From Pseudomonas rhizoryzae (GTDB lineage: Bacteria; Pseudomonadota; Gammaproteobacteria; Pseudomonadales; Pseudomonadaceae): a stretch of 64,000 nucleotides of DNA. The first letter of the stretch is position 1, and the number at the start of each line of letters is the position of its first letter. Shown here piece after piece: positions 26,410 through 35,323 of this stretch. The DNA lies in contig NZ_SULM01000012.1 in NCBI RefSeq assembly GCF_005250615.1, positions 124,001 through 188,000 on the forward strand, given 5' to 3'. Under the pieces are notes generated by a model. That model ran no database searches. It had not been told where the DNA came from and worked only from the letters and a program-made list of their open reading frames with translations. Made by a program: the position numbers and the translations under genes.

Positions 26410-26529
26410 CGCGAAACTATAAGACGAGCGGTCGAGCGACCGACATCCAAAACCGACAGGTCATTGGGGCAGTGCTGTCGCTCAGCCTATGTTTTGTGAG
26501 CTATTTCGCAAAAAACGGCTCTGAAAGGC

Positions 26530-26805
26530 ATTCTCGAAGCCATTTGTTGAATTTGAAACGCCTGTTGGGCGTTTTTTGTGGATTGCCTCCTCCAGTGTCA
26601 CCCTGGCCATCAGCCGAAACGGGTGCTTTCCACCAGCCTGGTCTCGGTCAGCCAGGGCAACACCGCGAAAACCCAAGCGGTAGCTCAGACTCGTGAGCTT
26701 TATCGCCTGGTCTTCCTGACCACTGTCGGTACCCGTCAATCGACGCCGCGACGAGCCCGGTCAGTTGCTCGATGCCCTGGCCGGCAGGCAAAAGCTGTGA
26801 TCGAG
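26530..26805 (+). pseudogene. Decayed fragment of a chemoreceptor gene
   Basis: This stretch aligns with pieces of the intact receptor gene at 27164-28804. The frame shows LVSVSQGNTAKTQAVAQTRE followed by LYRLVFLTTVG, matching [20 protein letters not shown] and [11 protein letters not shown] of the intact gene. It then jumps directly to a copy of the HAMP-proximal sequence ([14 protein letters not shown]). About 0.5 kb of ligand-domain sequence is missing and no signalling domain remains. The upstream part (from about 26530) aligns more loosely and includes a run of T. It is a broken duplicate. Confidence 0.75.
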
Positions 26806-27163
26806 GGTGACTCCGAAGTATCCGAAGTCTGAAGCTAATTGATTCTTAAATAATGAAGTACCTGCCGGTCATAGCACTCAAAGTTCAAAGTGAGTCCGGC
26901 CGAAACTTTACTGCTCACCGCTAATGAATGGCATTGCGTTTCACTGTAACGAGATGAGGCGCCCTGCGGTTAAAACGTGCGCAGCGCTCTAGCACGGCCG
27001 ATTCGCGAATAATTCGCAAATTTTAAGGAACTATTCTCCTATAACAATTAGTTATCGAGACGTTAGAAGTCTTTGTCGATAATTGTGATCTGTTTCGCAT
27101 ATTTGCCCATCAGGTCCTCTCTTTGAAGTCTTCAACCCTCTGTCTTTGTCTCGGGAGCTCTTT
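26806..27163. promoter_or_regulatory. AT-rich leader of the second chemoreceptor gene
   Basis: No gene is seen. The segment is clearly richer in A and T than the surroundings (for example ttcttaaataatgaa, attcgcaaattttaaggaac). It probably contains the promoter of the receptor at 27164. A gtcgataa at 27076-27083 resembles a sigma-28 -10 element, but no matching -35 is found 15 bases upstream, so I do not assign a sigma factor. Confidence 0.4.
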
Positions 27164-28804
27164 ATGAATTGGTTCGTCAATGCCAGGCTGGCAGTCAAAC
27201 TGCTGAGCGCTTTCAGTGCCTGTGCCTGCATTACGCTCGCCATGGGTTTTGTCGGTAGTCGGGGGGTCGCCGACTTGGCCGCCGCCCTGAAGCGGGTCTT
27301 TTCCGACAATCTGGTTTCCGTCAGCAATATCAATGCGACCATCACCGCTACCGTTCAGCAGAACCGCAACCTCTATCGGCTGGTCTCCTTGACCACCATG
27401 GGGGCCGACGCGGCGGAATTGGCTCAGGTCCGCGAGAGCATGAAGGCCAATCAGCTGGCCAGCGAGAAGAGCTTCGCCCTCTATCGCGCCACCCCGGCGC
27501 AAGAAGACGAACGCCTGGCCAGCGAGCAGATGGAAAAGGACTGGCCGCTCTATCAGGCCAGCATCCAGCGTGCCCTTGCCGTTCTGGATCAGGGCGACCT
27601 CAAACAAACCCGCGATCTGCTCAAGGGCGATGTCCAGAGCCAATACCAGCGGCTATTGGACGAACTGAAGATCATGGTGAATTCCAATAATCGCCAGATA
27701 AAGGAAGGCGCCCAGGCAGCCGACGCGAGCGTCTATCAGGCCAATCTGTGGCTGTACGCCGGCATCCTGCTGGCCTTCGCGGTAGCCATCGTCCTGGGAG
27801 TGCTGGTCACCCGTTCCATCAGCCGTCCCCTCGTCGAAGCCGTGGCCACTGCGCGGCGGGTAGCGGCTGGGGATCTCACCCAGCTCATCGTCAACCAGCG
27901 GCGGGATGAACTAGGGCAGTTGCTCGATGCCCTGGCCGGCATGCAGGCCAATCTCAAGAGCACCCTGCAGGAGATCACCAGCGCCTCCGATCAACTCGCC
28001 TCGGCGGCCGAGGAACTCACGGCCGTGACCGATGAGAGTTCGCGCGGCCTGGTACGGCAGAACGATGAGATCCAGCAGGCCGCTACCGCGGTGAACCAGA
28101 TGACCAGCGCCGTTGAGGAGGTGGCGCGCAATGCGTCCTCGACCTCCGCCGCGTCCTGCGCCACCAGCGAAGCAGCCGAAGCGGGCCGTGGTCAGGTACA
28201 ACAGGCGGTAGGGGCCATCGATACGATGACCGCGGAGCTGGGCACCTCCAGCCAGACCGTGCGGCAGTTGGCCGATCAGGTACGGGACATCGGCAAGGTG
28301 GTCGATGTGATTCGCGGTATCGCCGAGCAGACCAACTTGTTGGCGCTCAATGCCGCCATCGAGGCGGCCCGTGCTGGTGAGCAGGGGCGTGGCTTCGCCG
28401 TGGTGGCCGACGAGGTCCGGGCGCTCGCCGCGCGTACCCAGACGTCCACCGGCGAAATCGAAGGCATCATCGGCACCGTGCAACAGACTGCCAATCAGGC
28501 GGTGCAGGCCATGGACAGTAGCCAGGCGCGCGCCCAGAACACCCAGCAACTGGCCCAGGCCGCCGGTCAGGCCCTGGCGCGTATCACCGAGGCGGTGGCC
28601 AGTATCAACGAACGCAACCTGGTGATCGCCAGCGCGGCGGAAGAGCAGGCCCAGGTGGCTCGCGAAGTGGATCGTAACCTGAGCAATATCCAGGACCTCT
28701 CGACCCAGACCGCCGCCGGTGCCAACCAGACCAGCGCCTCCAGCCAGGATCTGTCGAACCTGGCCATGTCCTTCAACCAGTTGGTCGCGCGTTTCCAGCT
28801 ATGA
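27164..28804 (+). CDS. Methyl-accepting chemotaxis protein (second)
   Basis: A 546-residue receptor, exactly the length of the one at 23758. Membrane helix about 10-30, periplasmic helical ligand domain with [14 protein letters not shown], second membrane helix about 190-212 ([19 protein letters not shown]), HAMP with [16 protein letters not shown], and the signalling tip [20 protein letters not shown]. Ends LVARFQL with no pentapeptide tether. I chose ATG 27164, with cgggagc about 6 bases upstream, over an earlier in-frame start. It precedes betC by about 120 bases on the same strand, so it might sense a choline-related compound (inference). Confidence 0.93.
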   Translation: MNWFVNARLAVKLLSAFSACACITLAMGFVGSRGVADLAAALKRVFSDNLVSVSNINATITATVQQNRNLYRLVSLTTMGADAAELAQVRESMKANQLASEKSFALYRATPAQEDERLASEQMEKDWPLYQASIQRALAVLDQGDLKQTRDLLKGDVQSQYQRLLDELKIMVNSNNRQIKEGAQAADASVYQANLWLYAGILLAFAVAIVLGVLVTRSISRPLVEAVATARRVAAGDLTQLIVNQRRDELGQLLDALAGMQANLKSTLQEITSASDQLASAAEELTAVTDESSRGLVRQNDEIQQAATAVNQMTSAVEEVARNASSTSAASCATSEAAEAGRGQVQQAVGAIDTMTAELGTSSQTVRQLADQVRDIGKVVDVIRGIAEQTNLLALNAAIEAARAGEQGRGFAVVADEVRALAARTQTSTGEIEGIIGTVQQTANQAVQAMDSSQARAQNTQQLAQAAGQALARITEAVASINERNLVIASAAEEQAQVAREVDRNLSNIQDLSTQTAAGANQTSASSQDLSNLAMSFNQLVARFQL

Positions 28805-28922
28805 ATCTTGGCTTCGGATAAGCCAGGCTTATCCGAAGCATCAGTCTGGCTGACCTTTACCGCGTTATATCTCCTGCCGATCATGGGACTCATAAGTCAC
28901 CTTGATCCGGCAGGAGTATCTC

Positions 28923-30431
28923 GTGCAGCAGCCCAATATCCTCTTCCTCATGGCCGACCAGATGGCGGCGCCCATCCTGCCGCTCTACGACGCCGACTCG
29001 CCGATCAAGCTGCCGCATCTGCAGCGCCTGGCCGAACGCGCCGTGGTCTTCGATTCGGCCTATTGCAACAGCCCGCTGTGCGCCCCCTCGCGCTTTACCC
29101 TGGTGAGCGGCCAGCTGCCGTCGAAGATCGGCGCCTATGACAACGCCGCCGATTTCGCCGCCGACATCCCCACCTATGCCCACCATCTGCGCCGGCTCGG
29201 CTATCGCACGGCGCTGTCGGGCAAGATGCACTTCTGCGGCCCGGATCAACTGCACGGCTACGAGGAACGCCTGACCAGCGACATCTATCCGGCCGACTAC
29301 GGCTGGGCGGTGAACTGGGACGAACCGGACGTGCGGCCGAGCTGGTACCACAACATGTCCTCGGTGCTGCAGGCCGGGCCCTGCGTGCGCACCAACCAGC
29401 TGGACTTCGACGAAGAGGTGGTCTTCAAGGCGCGCCAGTACCTCTACGATCACGTACGCCGTGGGGATGCCAAGCCCTTCTGCCTGACCGTCTCCCTGAC
29501 CCATCCCCACGATCCCTACACCATCCCCCGGGAATACTGGGATCTCTACAACGAGGTCGACATCCCCCTGCCGGACGCTGCCATTCCACAGGCCGAGCAG
29601 GACCCCCACAGCCAGCGCCTGCTCAAGGTCATCGATCTCTGGGACAAGCCGCTGCCCGCGGCCAAGATTCGTGACGCCCGCCAGGCCTACTATGGCGCCT
29701 GCAGCTACGTCGACGCCCAGATCGGTCTGTTGCTCAAGACCCTGGAGGAGTGCGGTCTCGCCGAGGATACCGTGATCGTCTTTTCCGGTGACCACGGTGA
29801 CATGCTCGGCGAGCGGGGCCTCTGGTACAAGATGCATTGGTTCGAGATGGCCGCCCGGGTGCCGCTGTTGATCCATGCACCCCAGCGTTTCGCCCCGGCG
29901 CGGGTACCGGCTTCGGTGTCGACCCTGGATCTGCTGCCGACCTTCGTCGAGCTGGCCGGCGGCAGCCTGCCCGAGGATCTGCCACTGGACGGGCGCTCGC
30001 TGCTGCCGCACCTGGAAGGACGCGGCGGGCACGACGAGGTCATCGGCGAATACCTGGCCGAGGGCACCGTCAGTCCGCTGCTGATGATCCGCCGCGGTGC
30101 CTACAAGTACATCCATTGCGAACTGGATCCGCCACTGCTGTTCGACCTGGACAACGATCCGCTGGAGCGCGAGAACCTGGCCACCAGCCCCGACTACGCC
30201 GAATTGCTCGCCGCCTTCCAGGCGGAGGTGCGCCAGCGCTGGGATCTGCTGCGCCTGCACGGCGAGGTGCTGGCCAGCCAGCGGCGGCGGCGCTTCGTCG
30301 CCACGGCCCTGGAGCAGGGCGAGCGGACCAGTTGGGACCACCAACCCTTCGTCGATGCCAGCCAGCAGTACATGCGCAACCACATCGATCTCGACGACCT
30401 GGAGCGTCGCGCCCGCTTCCCCCAACCCTGA
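28923..30431 (+). CDS. betC: Choline sulfatase
   Basis: Hydrolyses choline-O-sulfate to choline and sulfate in the cytoplasm, feeding osmoprotectant and carbon metabolism. The 502-residue alkaline-phosphatase-fold sulfatase has the formylglycine site CAPSR at residues 53-57, where Cys53 is the residue oxidised to formylglycine, an N-terminal metal-binding MADQM, and SGDHGDMLGERGLWYK with the C-terminal metal ligands. A C-terminal tail rich in Arg and Asp is typical of BetC. GTG at 28923 has caggag 6 bases upstream and gives QQPNILFLMADQM at the N-terminus. choX follows after 19 bases. Confidence 0.93.
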   Translation: MQQPNILFLMADQMAAPILPLYDADSPIKLPHLQRLAERAVVFDSAYCNSPLCAPSRFTLVSGQLPSKIGAYDNAADFAADIPTYAHHLRRLGYRTALSGKMHFCGPDQLHGYEERLTSDIYPADYGWAVNWDEPDVRPSWYHNMSSVLQAGPCVRTNQLDFDEEVVFKARQYLYDHVRRGDAKPFCLTVSLTHPHDPYTIPREYWDLYNEVDIPLPDAAIPQAEQDPHSQRLLKVIDLWDKPLPAAKIRDARQAYYGACSYVDAQIGLLLKTLEECGLAEDTVIVFSGDHGDMLGERGLWYKMHWFEMAARVPLLIHAPQRFAPARVPASVSTLDLLPTFVELAGGSLPEDLPLDGRSLLPHLEGRGGHDEVIGEYLAEGTVSPLLMIRRGAYKYIHCELDPPLLFDLDNDPLERENLATSPDYAELLAAFQAEVRQRWDLLRLHGEVLASQRRRRFVATALEQGERTSWDHQPFVDASQQYMRNHIDLDDLERRARFPQP

Positions 30432-30450
30432 AGCTCAAAGGAATACGGCC

Positions 30451-31374
30451 ATGAAACACGGAATCATCGCTACGCTCACGCTGGGCCTCGCCCTGGGTAG
30501 CCTGTCGGCCCGCGCCGAGGACCAGGCTTGCGCTACCGTTCGCCTGGCCGATCCGGGCTGGAGCGACATCGCCGCCACCAACGCCATCACCGGGGTGCTG
30601 CTGCAGGCGCTCGGCTACACCAGCAAGGTCGATACCCTGGCCGTGCCCATCATCTACGGCGGCATGCGCAATGGACAGGTGGATGCCTTTCTCGGCAACT
30701 GGATGCCGGCCCAGCAGGGGTATTACGACCAATTCGTGAAGACCGGCCAGGTGACCGAGCTGGCGCAGAATCTATCCGGCACCGAATTCACCCTGGCGGT
30801 GCCCACCTATGTTTGGGACAGCGGGGTGAAGACCTTCGCCGACTTGGCCAAGCATGGCGATCAGTTCGGCAAGAAGATCTACGGCATCGGCGCCGGTGCC
30901 CCGGCCAACCAGTCGCTGCAAAAGATCATCGCCGACAACGAATTCGGCCTCGGCGGCTGGCAACTGGTGGAGTCCAGTGAACAGGCCATGCTGTCCCAGG
31001 TGGGCCGCGCGGTGAAGCGCGACAAGTGGGTGGTCTTCCTCGGCTGGACGCCGCATCCCATGAACGTCGACTATCCGATCAAGTACCTGACCGGTGGCGA
31101 GCAGTACTTCGGCACCGCCGGCACGGTGAACACCCTGACGCGCAAGGGCTACGCCGAGCAGTGTCCCAATCCGGCCCGGCTGCTGGCGAATCTGAAGTTC
31201 ACCCTGGACATGGAGAACGCCATCATGAGCGCCGCGCGCGATCAGGGCGGCAGCTACGATGCCGCGGCCAAGGCTTGGCTCAAGGCCCATCCGCAGACAG
31301 TGGCGCCCTGGCTGCAGGGGGTGACCACCCGTGACGGCCAGCCCGGCCTGCCGGCTGTACAGAAGGCGCTCTGA
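30451..31374 (+). CDS. choX: Choline ABC transporter substrate-binding protein
   Basis: A 307-residue periplasmic binding protein with a signal peptide (about 1-22, ending ARA). It has the OpuAC-type fold expected for choline/betaine capture: VRLADPGWSDIAATNAITGV, FLGNWMPAQQGYYDQF and VFLGWTPHPMNVDY supply the aromatic residues that usually box the trimethylammonium group. It follows betC by 19 bases, so sulfatase and choline capture are coexpressed. No permease or ATPase gene is beside it, so it must use components encoded elsewhere. Confidence 0.88.
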   Translation: MKHGIIATLTLGLALGSLSARAEDQACATVRLADPGWSDIAATNAITGVLLQALGYTSKVDTLAVPIIYGGMRNGQVDAFLGNWMPAQQGYYDQFVKTGQVTELAQNLSGTEFTLAVPTYVWDSGVKTFADLAKHGDQFGKKIYGIGAGAPANQSLQKIIADNEFGLGGWQLVESSEQAMLSQVGRAVKRDKWVVFLGWTPHPMNVDYPIKYLTGGEQYFGTAGTVNTLTRKGYAEQCPNPARLLANLKFTLDMENAIMSAARDQGGSYDAAAKAWLKAHPQTVAPWLQGVTTRDGQPGLPAVQKAL

Positions 31375-31377
31375 GTC

Positions 31378-32916
31378 CTACCTGAGCCCGAGCCGCTTGG
31401 CCAGGCGCGCGAGATTGGCGCGATCCAGGCCCAGGCTGGCGGCGGCCAGGGTCCAGCTCTGGCCATGCTGCTCCAGGGCGAGGGTGATGGCCTGCCGCTG
31501 GAAGGCGTCGGTCGCCTCCCTCAGGCTAGGGGCGGTAACCGGCTCTTCGAGGCTGGGCAGGAGCTCGCTGGCGAGTGGCAGGCCGAGCTGGTCGACGTCC
31601 AGGGTGAGAATGCCGCCGCGCTCCCCACTGTTGGCATGGGCCTTGAGCGCCGCTCGGCTGATGAGATGCGAGAGTTCGCGCACGTTGCCCGGCCAGTCGT
31701 AGGCCAGCAGGGTCCGTTGCGCCGTGGGCGTCAGCCGCAAGCCACGCAAGCCCAGTCGCGCCCGATTCTGCTCCAGGTAGAAGCCGGCCAGCAGCAGCAC
31801 ATCGCGCCCACGCTCGCGCAGCGCTGGCACGGCCAGGGGATAGACGCTCAGGCGGTGATAGAGATCGGCGCGAAAGCGCCCGGCACGGACCGCTTCGGCC
31901 AGGTCGCGGTTGGTCGCGGCGATGATACGCACGTCGACGGTGAGATCGCGATCCGTGCCCAGGCGCTGCAACTGACCGCTCTGCAGCACGCGCAACAGCT
32001 TGGCCTGCACGGTCAACGGCAACTCGCCGACCTCGTCGAGAAACAGGGTGCCGCCGTCGGCCAACTCGAAGCGTCCACGGCGCTCGCTGACCGCACCGGA
32101 AAAGGCGCCGCGCACATGGCCGAAGAGTTCGCTCTCCACCAAGGCTTCCGGTAGGGCCGCGCAATTGAGGCTGATCAGCGGTCGCTGCTGGCGCAACGAA
32201 CGGGCATGCACCGCCTCGGCCACCAGTTCCTTGCCGACCCCGGTCTCACCGGTGATGAGCACCGTCAGGTCACTGGCCGCCACGGTCTCGATTTCCTGCC
32301 GCAAGCGCAGGCTGGCCGGGCTCTGGCCGATGAGTTCGCGGGGCCGCTGGTGACCCACGGACTGCTGGTAGGCGACGGTGAGCTCATGCTCGCTGACGAT
32401 GCGGGCGGAAAGTTGGCGGATGCGTTCGGCAGCCGCCACGGTGGCCGCGGCCAGACTGGCAAAGGCGGCGAGGGTGGTGAGGTCGTTGGGCTGGGCGTTT
32501 TGTGCGTGCAGCGAGTCCAGGGTCAGCAGGCCCCAGAGCTGGTCCTGTACATAGAGCGGACAGCCCAGGCAGTCGTGGACCTCCAGATGCCCCTGTACGC
32601 CTTCCACCAGGCCGTCATAGGGGTCGGGCAGGTCGCAATCGGCGGCGAAGCGGGTAGGGTGGCGGCTCGCCAGCAAGCGCGCCAGGCGCGGATGCTCGCC
32701 GACCTTGAAGCGCCGGCCTAGCGTATCGGCATTGAGGCCGCGCACCGCCAGCGGCACCAGTACCTCGCCTTCCAGGCGTAGCAGGGCCACGGCATCGAAG
32801 GGCAGCAGCTTGCGCAGGGCATCGAGTAGGGTGGCATAGCGCTGCTTGTCCGGCAGGTCACGAGCCAGATCGGCAACCAGCGGGATCATCACTTCGAGCA
32901 GGGGCGGGATGGTCAA
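31378..32916 (-). CDS. norR: Nitric-oxide-responsive sigma-54 activator
   Basis: NorR-type enhancer-binding protein that senses NO with a non-haem iron in its GAF domain. The product has an N-terminal GAF domain (about 20-170, including HDCLGCPLY), a sigma-54 AAA+ domain with GETGVGKE (Walker A), GHVRGAFSGA (the GAFTGA loop with Ser for Thr) and GGTLFLDEVGELP (Walker B), and a C-terminal Fis-type helix-turn-helix (LAAASLGLDRANLARLAKRL). It is divergent from hmp, as fhpR/fhp in P. aeruginosa. The start is uncertain: TTG at 32916 (512 residues, gagg 5 bases upstream) or ATG at 32889 (503 residues, close to E. coli NorR). Confidence 0.9.
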   Translation of the reverse strand: MTIPPLLEVMIPLVADLARDLPDKQRYATLLDALRKLLPFDAVALLRLEGEVLVPLAVRGLNADTLGRRFKVGEHPRLARLLASRHPTRFAADCDLPDPYDGLVEGVQGHLEVHDCLGCPLYVQDQLWGLLTLDSLHAQNAQPNDLTTLAAFASLAAATVAAAERIRQLSARIVSEHELTVAYQQSVGHQRPRELIGQSPASLRLRQEIETVAASDLTVLITGETGVGKELVAEAVHARSLRQQRPLISLNCAALPEALVESELFGHVRGAFSGAVSERRGRFELADGGTLFLDEVGELPLTVQAKLLRVLQSGQLQRLGTDRDLTVDVRIIAATNRDLAEAVRAGRFRADLYHRLSVYPLAVPALRERGRDVLLLAGFYLEQNRARLGLRGLRLTPTAQRTLLAYDWPGNVRELSHLISRAALKAHANSGERGGILTLDVDQLGLPLASELLPSLEEPVTAPSLREATDAFQRQAITLALEQHGQSWTLAAASLGLDRANLARLAKRLGLR

Positions 32917-32955
32917 TTTGACCTCGGGGAGTCATAAGGACTCGGTCATTATGAC
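32912..32955. promoter_or_regulatory. Three NorR-type GT-N7-AC sites
   Basis: gtcaatttgac (32912-32922), gtcataaggac (32931-32941) and gtcattatgac (32945-32955) all fit the GT-N7-AC pattern known for NorR enhancers; the first and third are near-perfect palindromes. Three such sites are what the E. coli norV enhancer has. The first overlaps the TTG start of norR, suggesting autoregulation as well as control of hmp. Confidence 0.75.
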
Positions 32956-33047
32956 CTGTCGCCGGGATAAAAGCCTGTATTGGCGCGATTTTCCGCCTGG
33001 CATGACTCGTGAAACAGGCAAGGCAGTCCTGTTTGGAGATCCCAGCC

Positions 33048-34220
33048 ATGCTGTCACATGACCAACGCGCCATCATCAAGGCCACCATACCCTTGCTGGA
33101 AACGGGTGGCGAAGACCTGACTCGCCATTTCTATGACAAGCTGCTCGGCAACAATCCGCAGATCCGTCCCCTGTTCAACGCTGCCCATCAGGCCAGCGGT
33201 GCCCAGGCCCAGGCCCTGGCGCGGGCGGTCCTGCTGTATGCCCGGCACATCGACCGGTTGGATACCCTGGGGGCCTTGGTCGAGCAGATCGTCAACAAGC
33301 ATGTGTCGCTGCAGGTCCAGGCGGACCACTATCCGCTGGTGGGCATCGCCTTGCTGCAGAGCATCCGCGAGGTGCTGGGCGCCGACGTCGCCAGCGACGC
33401 GGTGATCGATGCCTGGGCCGCGGCTTACGGGCAACTGGCCAACCTGCTGATCGACGCCGAGCAGCGCAAGTACAGTGACCAGGCCAGCCTGTCCGGTGGT
33501 TGGCGCGGCGGGCGGCCATTCCGTATCGCGCGGATCGAACCGGAAAGCGAGGAGATCAGCTCCTTTTACCTGGAGCCGGTGGATGGCCTGCCGACCAGCA
33601 TCGCCCAGCCCGGGCAGTATCTGGGCTTGAGCGTGATCCTGGAGGGTGTCGAGTACCGGCGCAATTATTCGATCTCGGCCGCCACCACCGGCCAGGGCTA
33701 CAGAATCAGCGTCAAACAGCAGCCGGATGGCGTGGTATCGCGCTTCCTGCACACCGAGGCCCATGAGGGGGTCGTCTTGCAGGTCTTCGCCCCGGCCGGT
33801 GAGTTCGTCCTGCAGCCCTCGGCCAAACCGCTGCTACTGATCGCCGGCGGCGTCGGCATCACGCCGTTGCTACCCATGATCTCGGCTGCCATTCCCAGCG
33901 GGCGGCCGATCCAGCTCATCCACTGCACCCGTCACGTGGGCGTGCAGGCCTTCGGTCAATGGCTCGAAGAGATGGCCGCGCACCATCCCCAGCTGCAGCT
34001 GTATTTCTGTTACAGCAAACCGGTGGGCGGCGAAGCCCTGGCGACGCGACTCGACCTGCTGCGCTTGAAACGCTGGCTGCCCAAGGACCGCGACCTGGAC
34101 GCCTATGTCTTGGGGCCGCAGCCCTTCATGGCCCAGGTTCGCCGCGATCTGCTGGAATTGGGCGTACCGGAAAAACAAATCCGCCACGAGTTCTTCGGAC
34201 CCGCAGCGGATTTGTCGTAG
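33048..34220 (+). CDS. hmp: Flavohaemoglobin (nitric oxide dioxygenase)
   Basis: Oxidises NO to nitrate with oxygen and NAD(P)H, protecting against nitrosative stress in the cytoplasm. The 390-residue protein has an N-terminal globin (about 1-138; proximal-helix block NKHVSLQVQADHYPLVG), an FAD-binding domain with RRNYSISAA (about 206-214), and a C-terminal NAD domain with LLLIAGGVGITPLLPM. ATG 33048 was chosen because it begins MLSHDQRAIIKATIPLL, the normal start; an earlier in-frame start adds 13 residues. It is divergent from norR. Confidence 0.95.
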   Translation: MLSHDQRAIIKATIPLLETGGEDLTRHFYDKLLGNNPQIRPLFNAAHQASGAQAQALARAVLLYARHIDRLDTLGALVEQIVNKHVSLQVQADHYPLVGIALLQSIREVLGADVASDAVIDAWAAAYGQLANLLIDAEQRKYSDQASLSGGWRGGRPFRIARIEPESEEISSFYLEPVDGLPTSIAQPGQYLGLSVILEGVEYRRNYSISAATTGQGYRISVKQQPDGVVSRFLHTEAHEGVVLQVFAPAGEFVLQPSAKPLLLIAGGVGITPLLPMISAAIPSGRPIQLIHCTRHVGVQAFGQWLEEMAAHHPQLQLYFCYSKPVGGEALATRLDLLRLKRWLPKDRDLDAYVLGPQPFMAQVRRDLLELGVPEKQIRHEFFGPAADLS

Positions 34221-34224
34221 AGAG

Positions 34225-34246
34225 CCCGCTATCGCGGGATAGCGGG
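34225..34246. terminator. Hairpin between convergent hmp and DUF1161 gene
   Basis: cccgctat (34225-34232) pairs with atagcggg (34239-34246) around a 6-base loop, four bases after the hmp stop. There is no T-tract on either side, so intrinsic termination is uncertain. Confidence 0.4.
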
Positions 34247-34253
34247 TAAGGCG

Positions 34254-34481
34254 CTAGCGACGCTGGTAGACGATCTCTTTGCTACCGCTCTGGCAACTGC
34301 CTACCACCTTGGCGGAGGACGAGGCACTGCCCTTGTCCACCACTTCCAGGCTGTAGTTCGCGACGTGCTTGGCCTGCAGCTTGGCATCGATATCCGCCTT
34401 GACCGTATCGCACGAAGCACCAGCAGCGAAGGCACCGCTGCTCAGGGCCAACAAACCGAGGGTGATCACGACTCTACGCAT
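34254..34481 (-). CDS. DUF1161 small exported protein
   Basis: A 75-residue protein with a signal peptide (about 1-20, ending AFA) and a short mature part with two cysteines (SCDTVKADIDAKLQAKHVAN and VVGSCQSGSKEIVY), which may form one disulfide. This matches the DUF1161 family of proteobacterial periplasmic proteins, whose function is not known. It lies 45 bases downstream of the dodecin gene on the same strand. Confidence 0.8.
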   Translation of the reverse strand: MRRVVITLGLLALSSGAFAAGASCDTVKADIDAKLQAKHVANYSLEVVDKGSASSSAKVVGSCQSGSKEIVYQRR

Positions 34482-34526
34482 CTTGCCTGTCCTTATTGCG
34501 AGGGGAGTGAAGTCTCGAGTATCTAC

Positions 34527-34742
34527 TCAGCTGGCTTCGATACGGAAGCCGATTTTCAGCGTGACCTGGTAGTGCGCCACCTTGGCGTCCTGGATGTGAC
34601 CGCGGATCTCGCCCACCTCGAACCACTCGAGGTTCTTCACCGACTTGGCCGTCTCGGCGAGCGCATTGTTGATGGCATCCTCGATACTGGTGGTGGAGGA
34701 GCCAACGATTTCCAGCTTCTTGTAGGTGTGGTGATCGGACAT
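34527..34742 (-). CDS. Dodecin (flavin-binding)
   Basis: A 71-residue protein forming a dodecameric shell that stores flavins. It begins MSDHHTYKKLEIVGSSTTSI and contains AETAKSVKNLEWFEVGEIRG with the conserved flavin-stacking Trp, and ends with a beta-strand pair. ATG 34742 has aggag 7 bases upstream; a TTG two codons earlier has no room for a ribosome site. Dodecins and the neighbouring DUF1161 and DUF883 proteins are often seen among stress-responsive genes, but no regulator is apparent here. Confidence 0.9.
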   Translation of the reverse strand: MSDHHTYKKLEIVGSSTTSIEDAINNALAETAKSVKNLEWFEVGEIRGHIQDAKVAHYQVTLKIGFRIEAS

Positions 34743-34960
34743 GAACAATCTCCTGAGTCAGCAATGACGGGCGTTGTGGCCTTAGGCCAACAACGCATTG
34801 ACCGGTGTCGCGGTCGACTCGCCGGGAAAGGTGTCGCTGTCTTTTCAGGCCGCAGAAAGCCCCGATAAGTTCACTGCCCAGGCTCTCGCGCGAGGCTTTG
34901 CTGCACTTTCCACGGCCTCGGCAGTCACATTTCCTGAATCCGTCCACCCAGGAGGTTGTC

Positions 34961-35284
34961 ATGGCCCGTAATACCGATTACCAGGCGTCCATCGCCAGCA
35001 TCGAGAATGAAATCAACAGCCTGCTCGACTCGTTGGCATCCCTGAAGAAAAGCGCTGCCCGCGAATCCCGCAGCGGTCTGAATTCCCTCAAGAGCACCGC
35101 TCGCGAAGCCCTGCACCATTCGGGTGATTCGCTGGAAGAGGTCTATGACGATGTGCGTCGACTGACCCGTCAGTACGGTCGTGCCGCCACCGGTGTGGCC
35201 CGCGAGCATCCCTGGGCCACCGTCGGCATCGCCGCTGGCGTGACCATCCTGGTCGGCTGGGCGCTGCTGCGCGGCGACCACTGA
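34961..35284 (+). CDS. DUF883 (ElaB/YqjD-type) membrane-anchored protein
   Basis: A 107-residue protein: an amphipathic coiled-coil-like part (about 5-75, IASIENEINSLLDSLASLKK) and a C-terminal membrane helix preceded by EHPWATVGIAAGVTILVGWA, the hallmark of the DUF883 family. E. coli YqjD and ElaB bind stationary-phase ribosomes at the membrane; the same role is likely but not shown. ATG 34961 has ggagg 5 bases upstream. A terminator follows. Confidence 0.88.
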   Translation: MARNTDYQASIASIENEINSLLDSLASLKKSAARESRSGLNSLKSTAREALHHSGDSLEEVYDDVRRLTRQYGRAATGVAREHPWATVGIAAGVTILVGWALLRGDH

Positions 35285-35295
35285 TGAGATAAGCG

Positions 35296-35319
35296 AAGGC
35301 ATCCTGCGGGATGCCTTTT
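35296..35319 (+). terminator. Rho-independent terminator after DUF883 gene
   Basis: aaggcatcc (35296-35304) pairs with gggatgcctt (35308-35317), loop tgc, then a short T-run. It lies between convergent DUF883 gene and trpI and could serve both. Confidence 0.7.
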
Positions 35320-35323
35320 GCAT

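Noticed and set aside
26482-26739. A possible small gene on the minus strand between the LysR gene and the second chemoreceptor
   Set aside because: It is antisense to the chemoreceptor relic and shows no family features.
28883-28890. gccgatca upstream of betC as a sigma-28 promoter
   Set aside because: The -10-like sequence is present, but the -35 position 15 bases upstream reads ttac, not taaa, and flagellar control of a sulfatase is unlikely.
28890-30425. A roughly 510-codon open frame antisense to betC
   Set aside because: BetC on the plus strand has its full catalytic motif set; the antisense frame has none and is a composition artefact.
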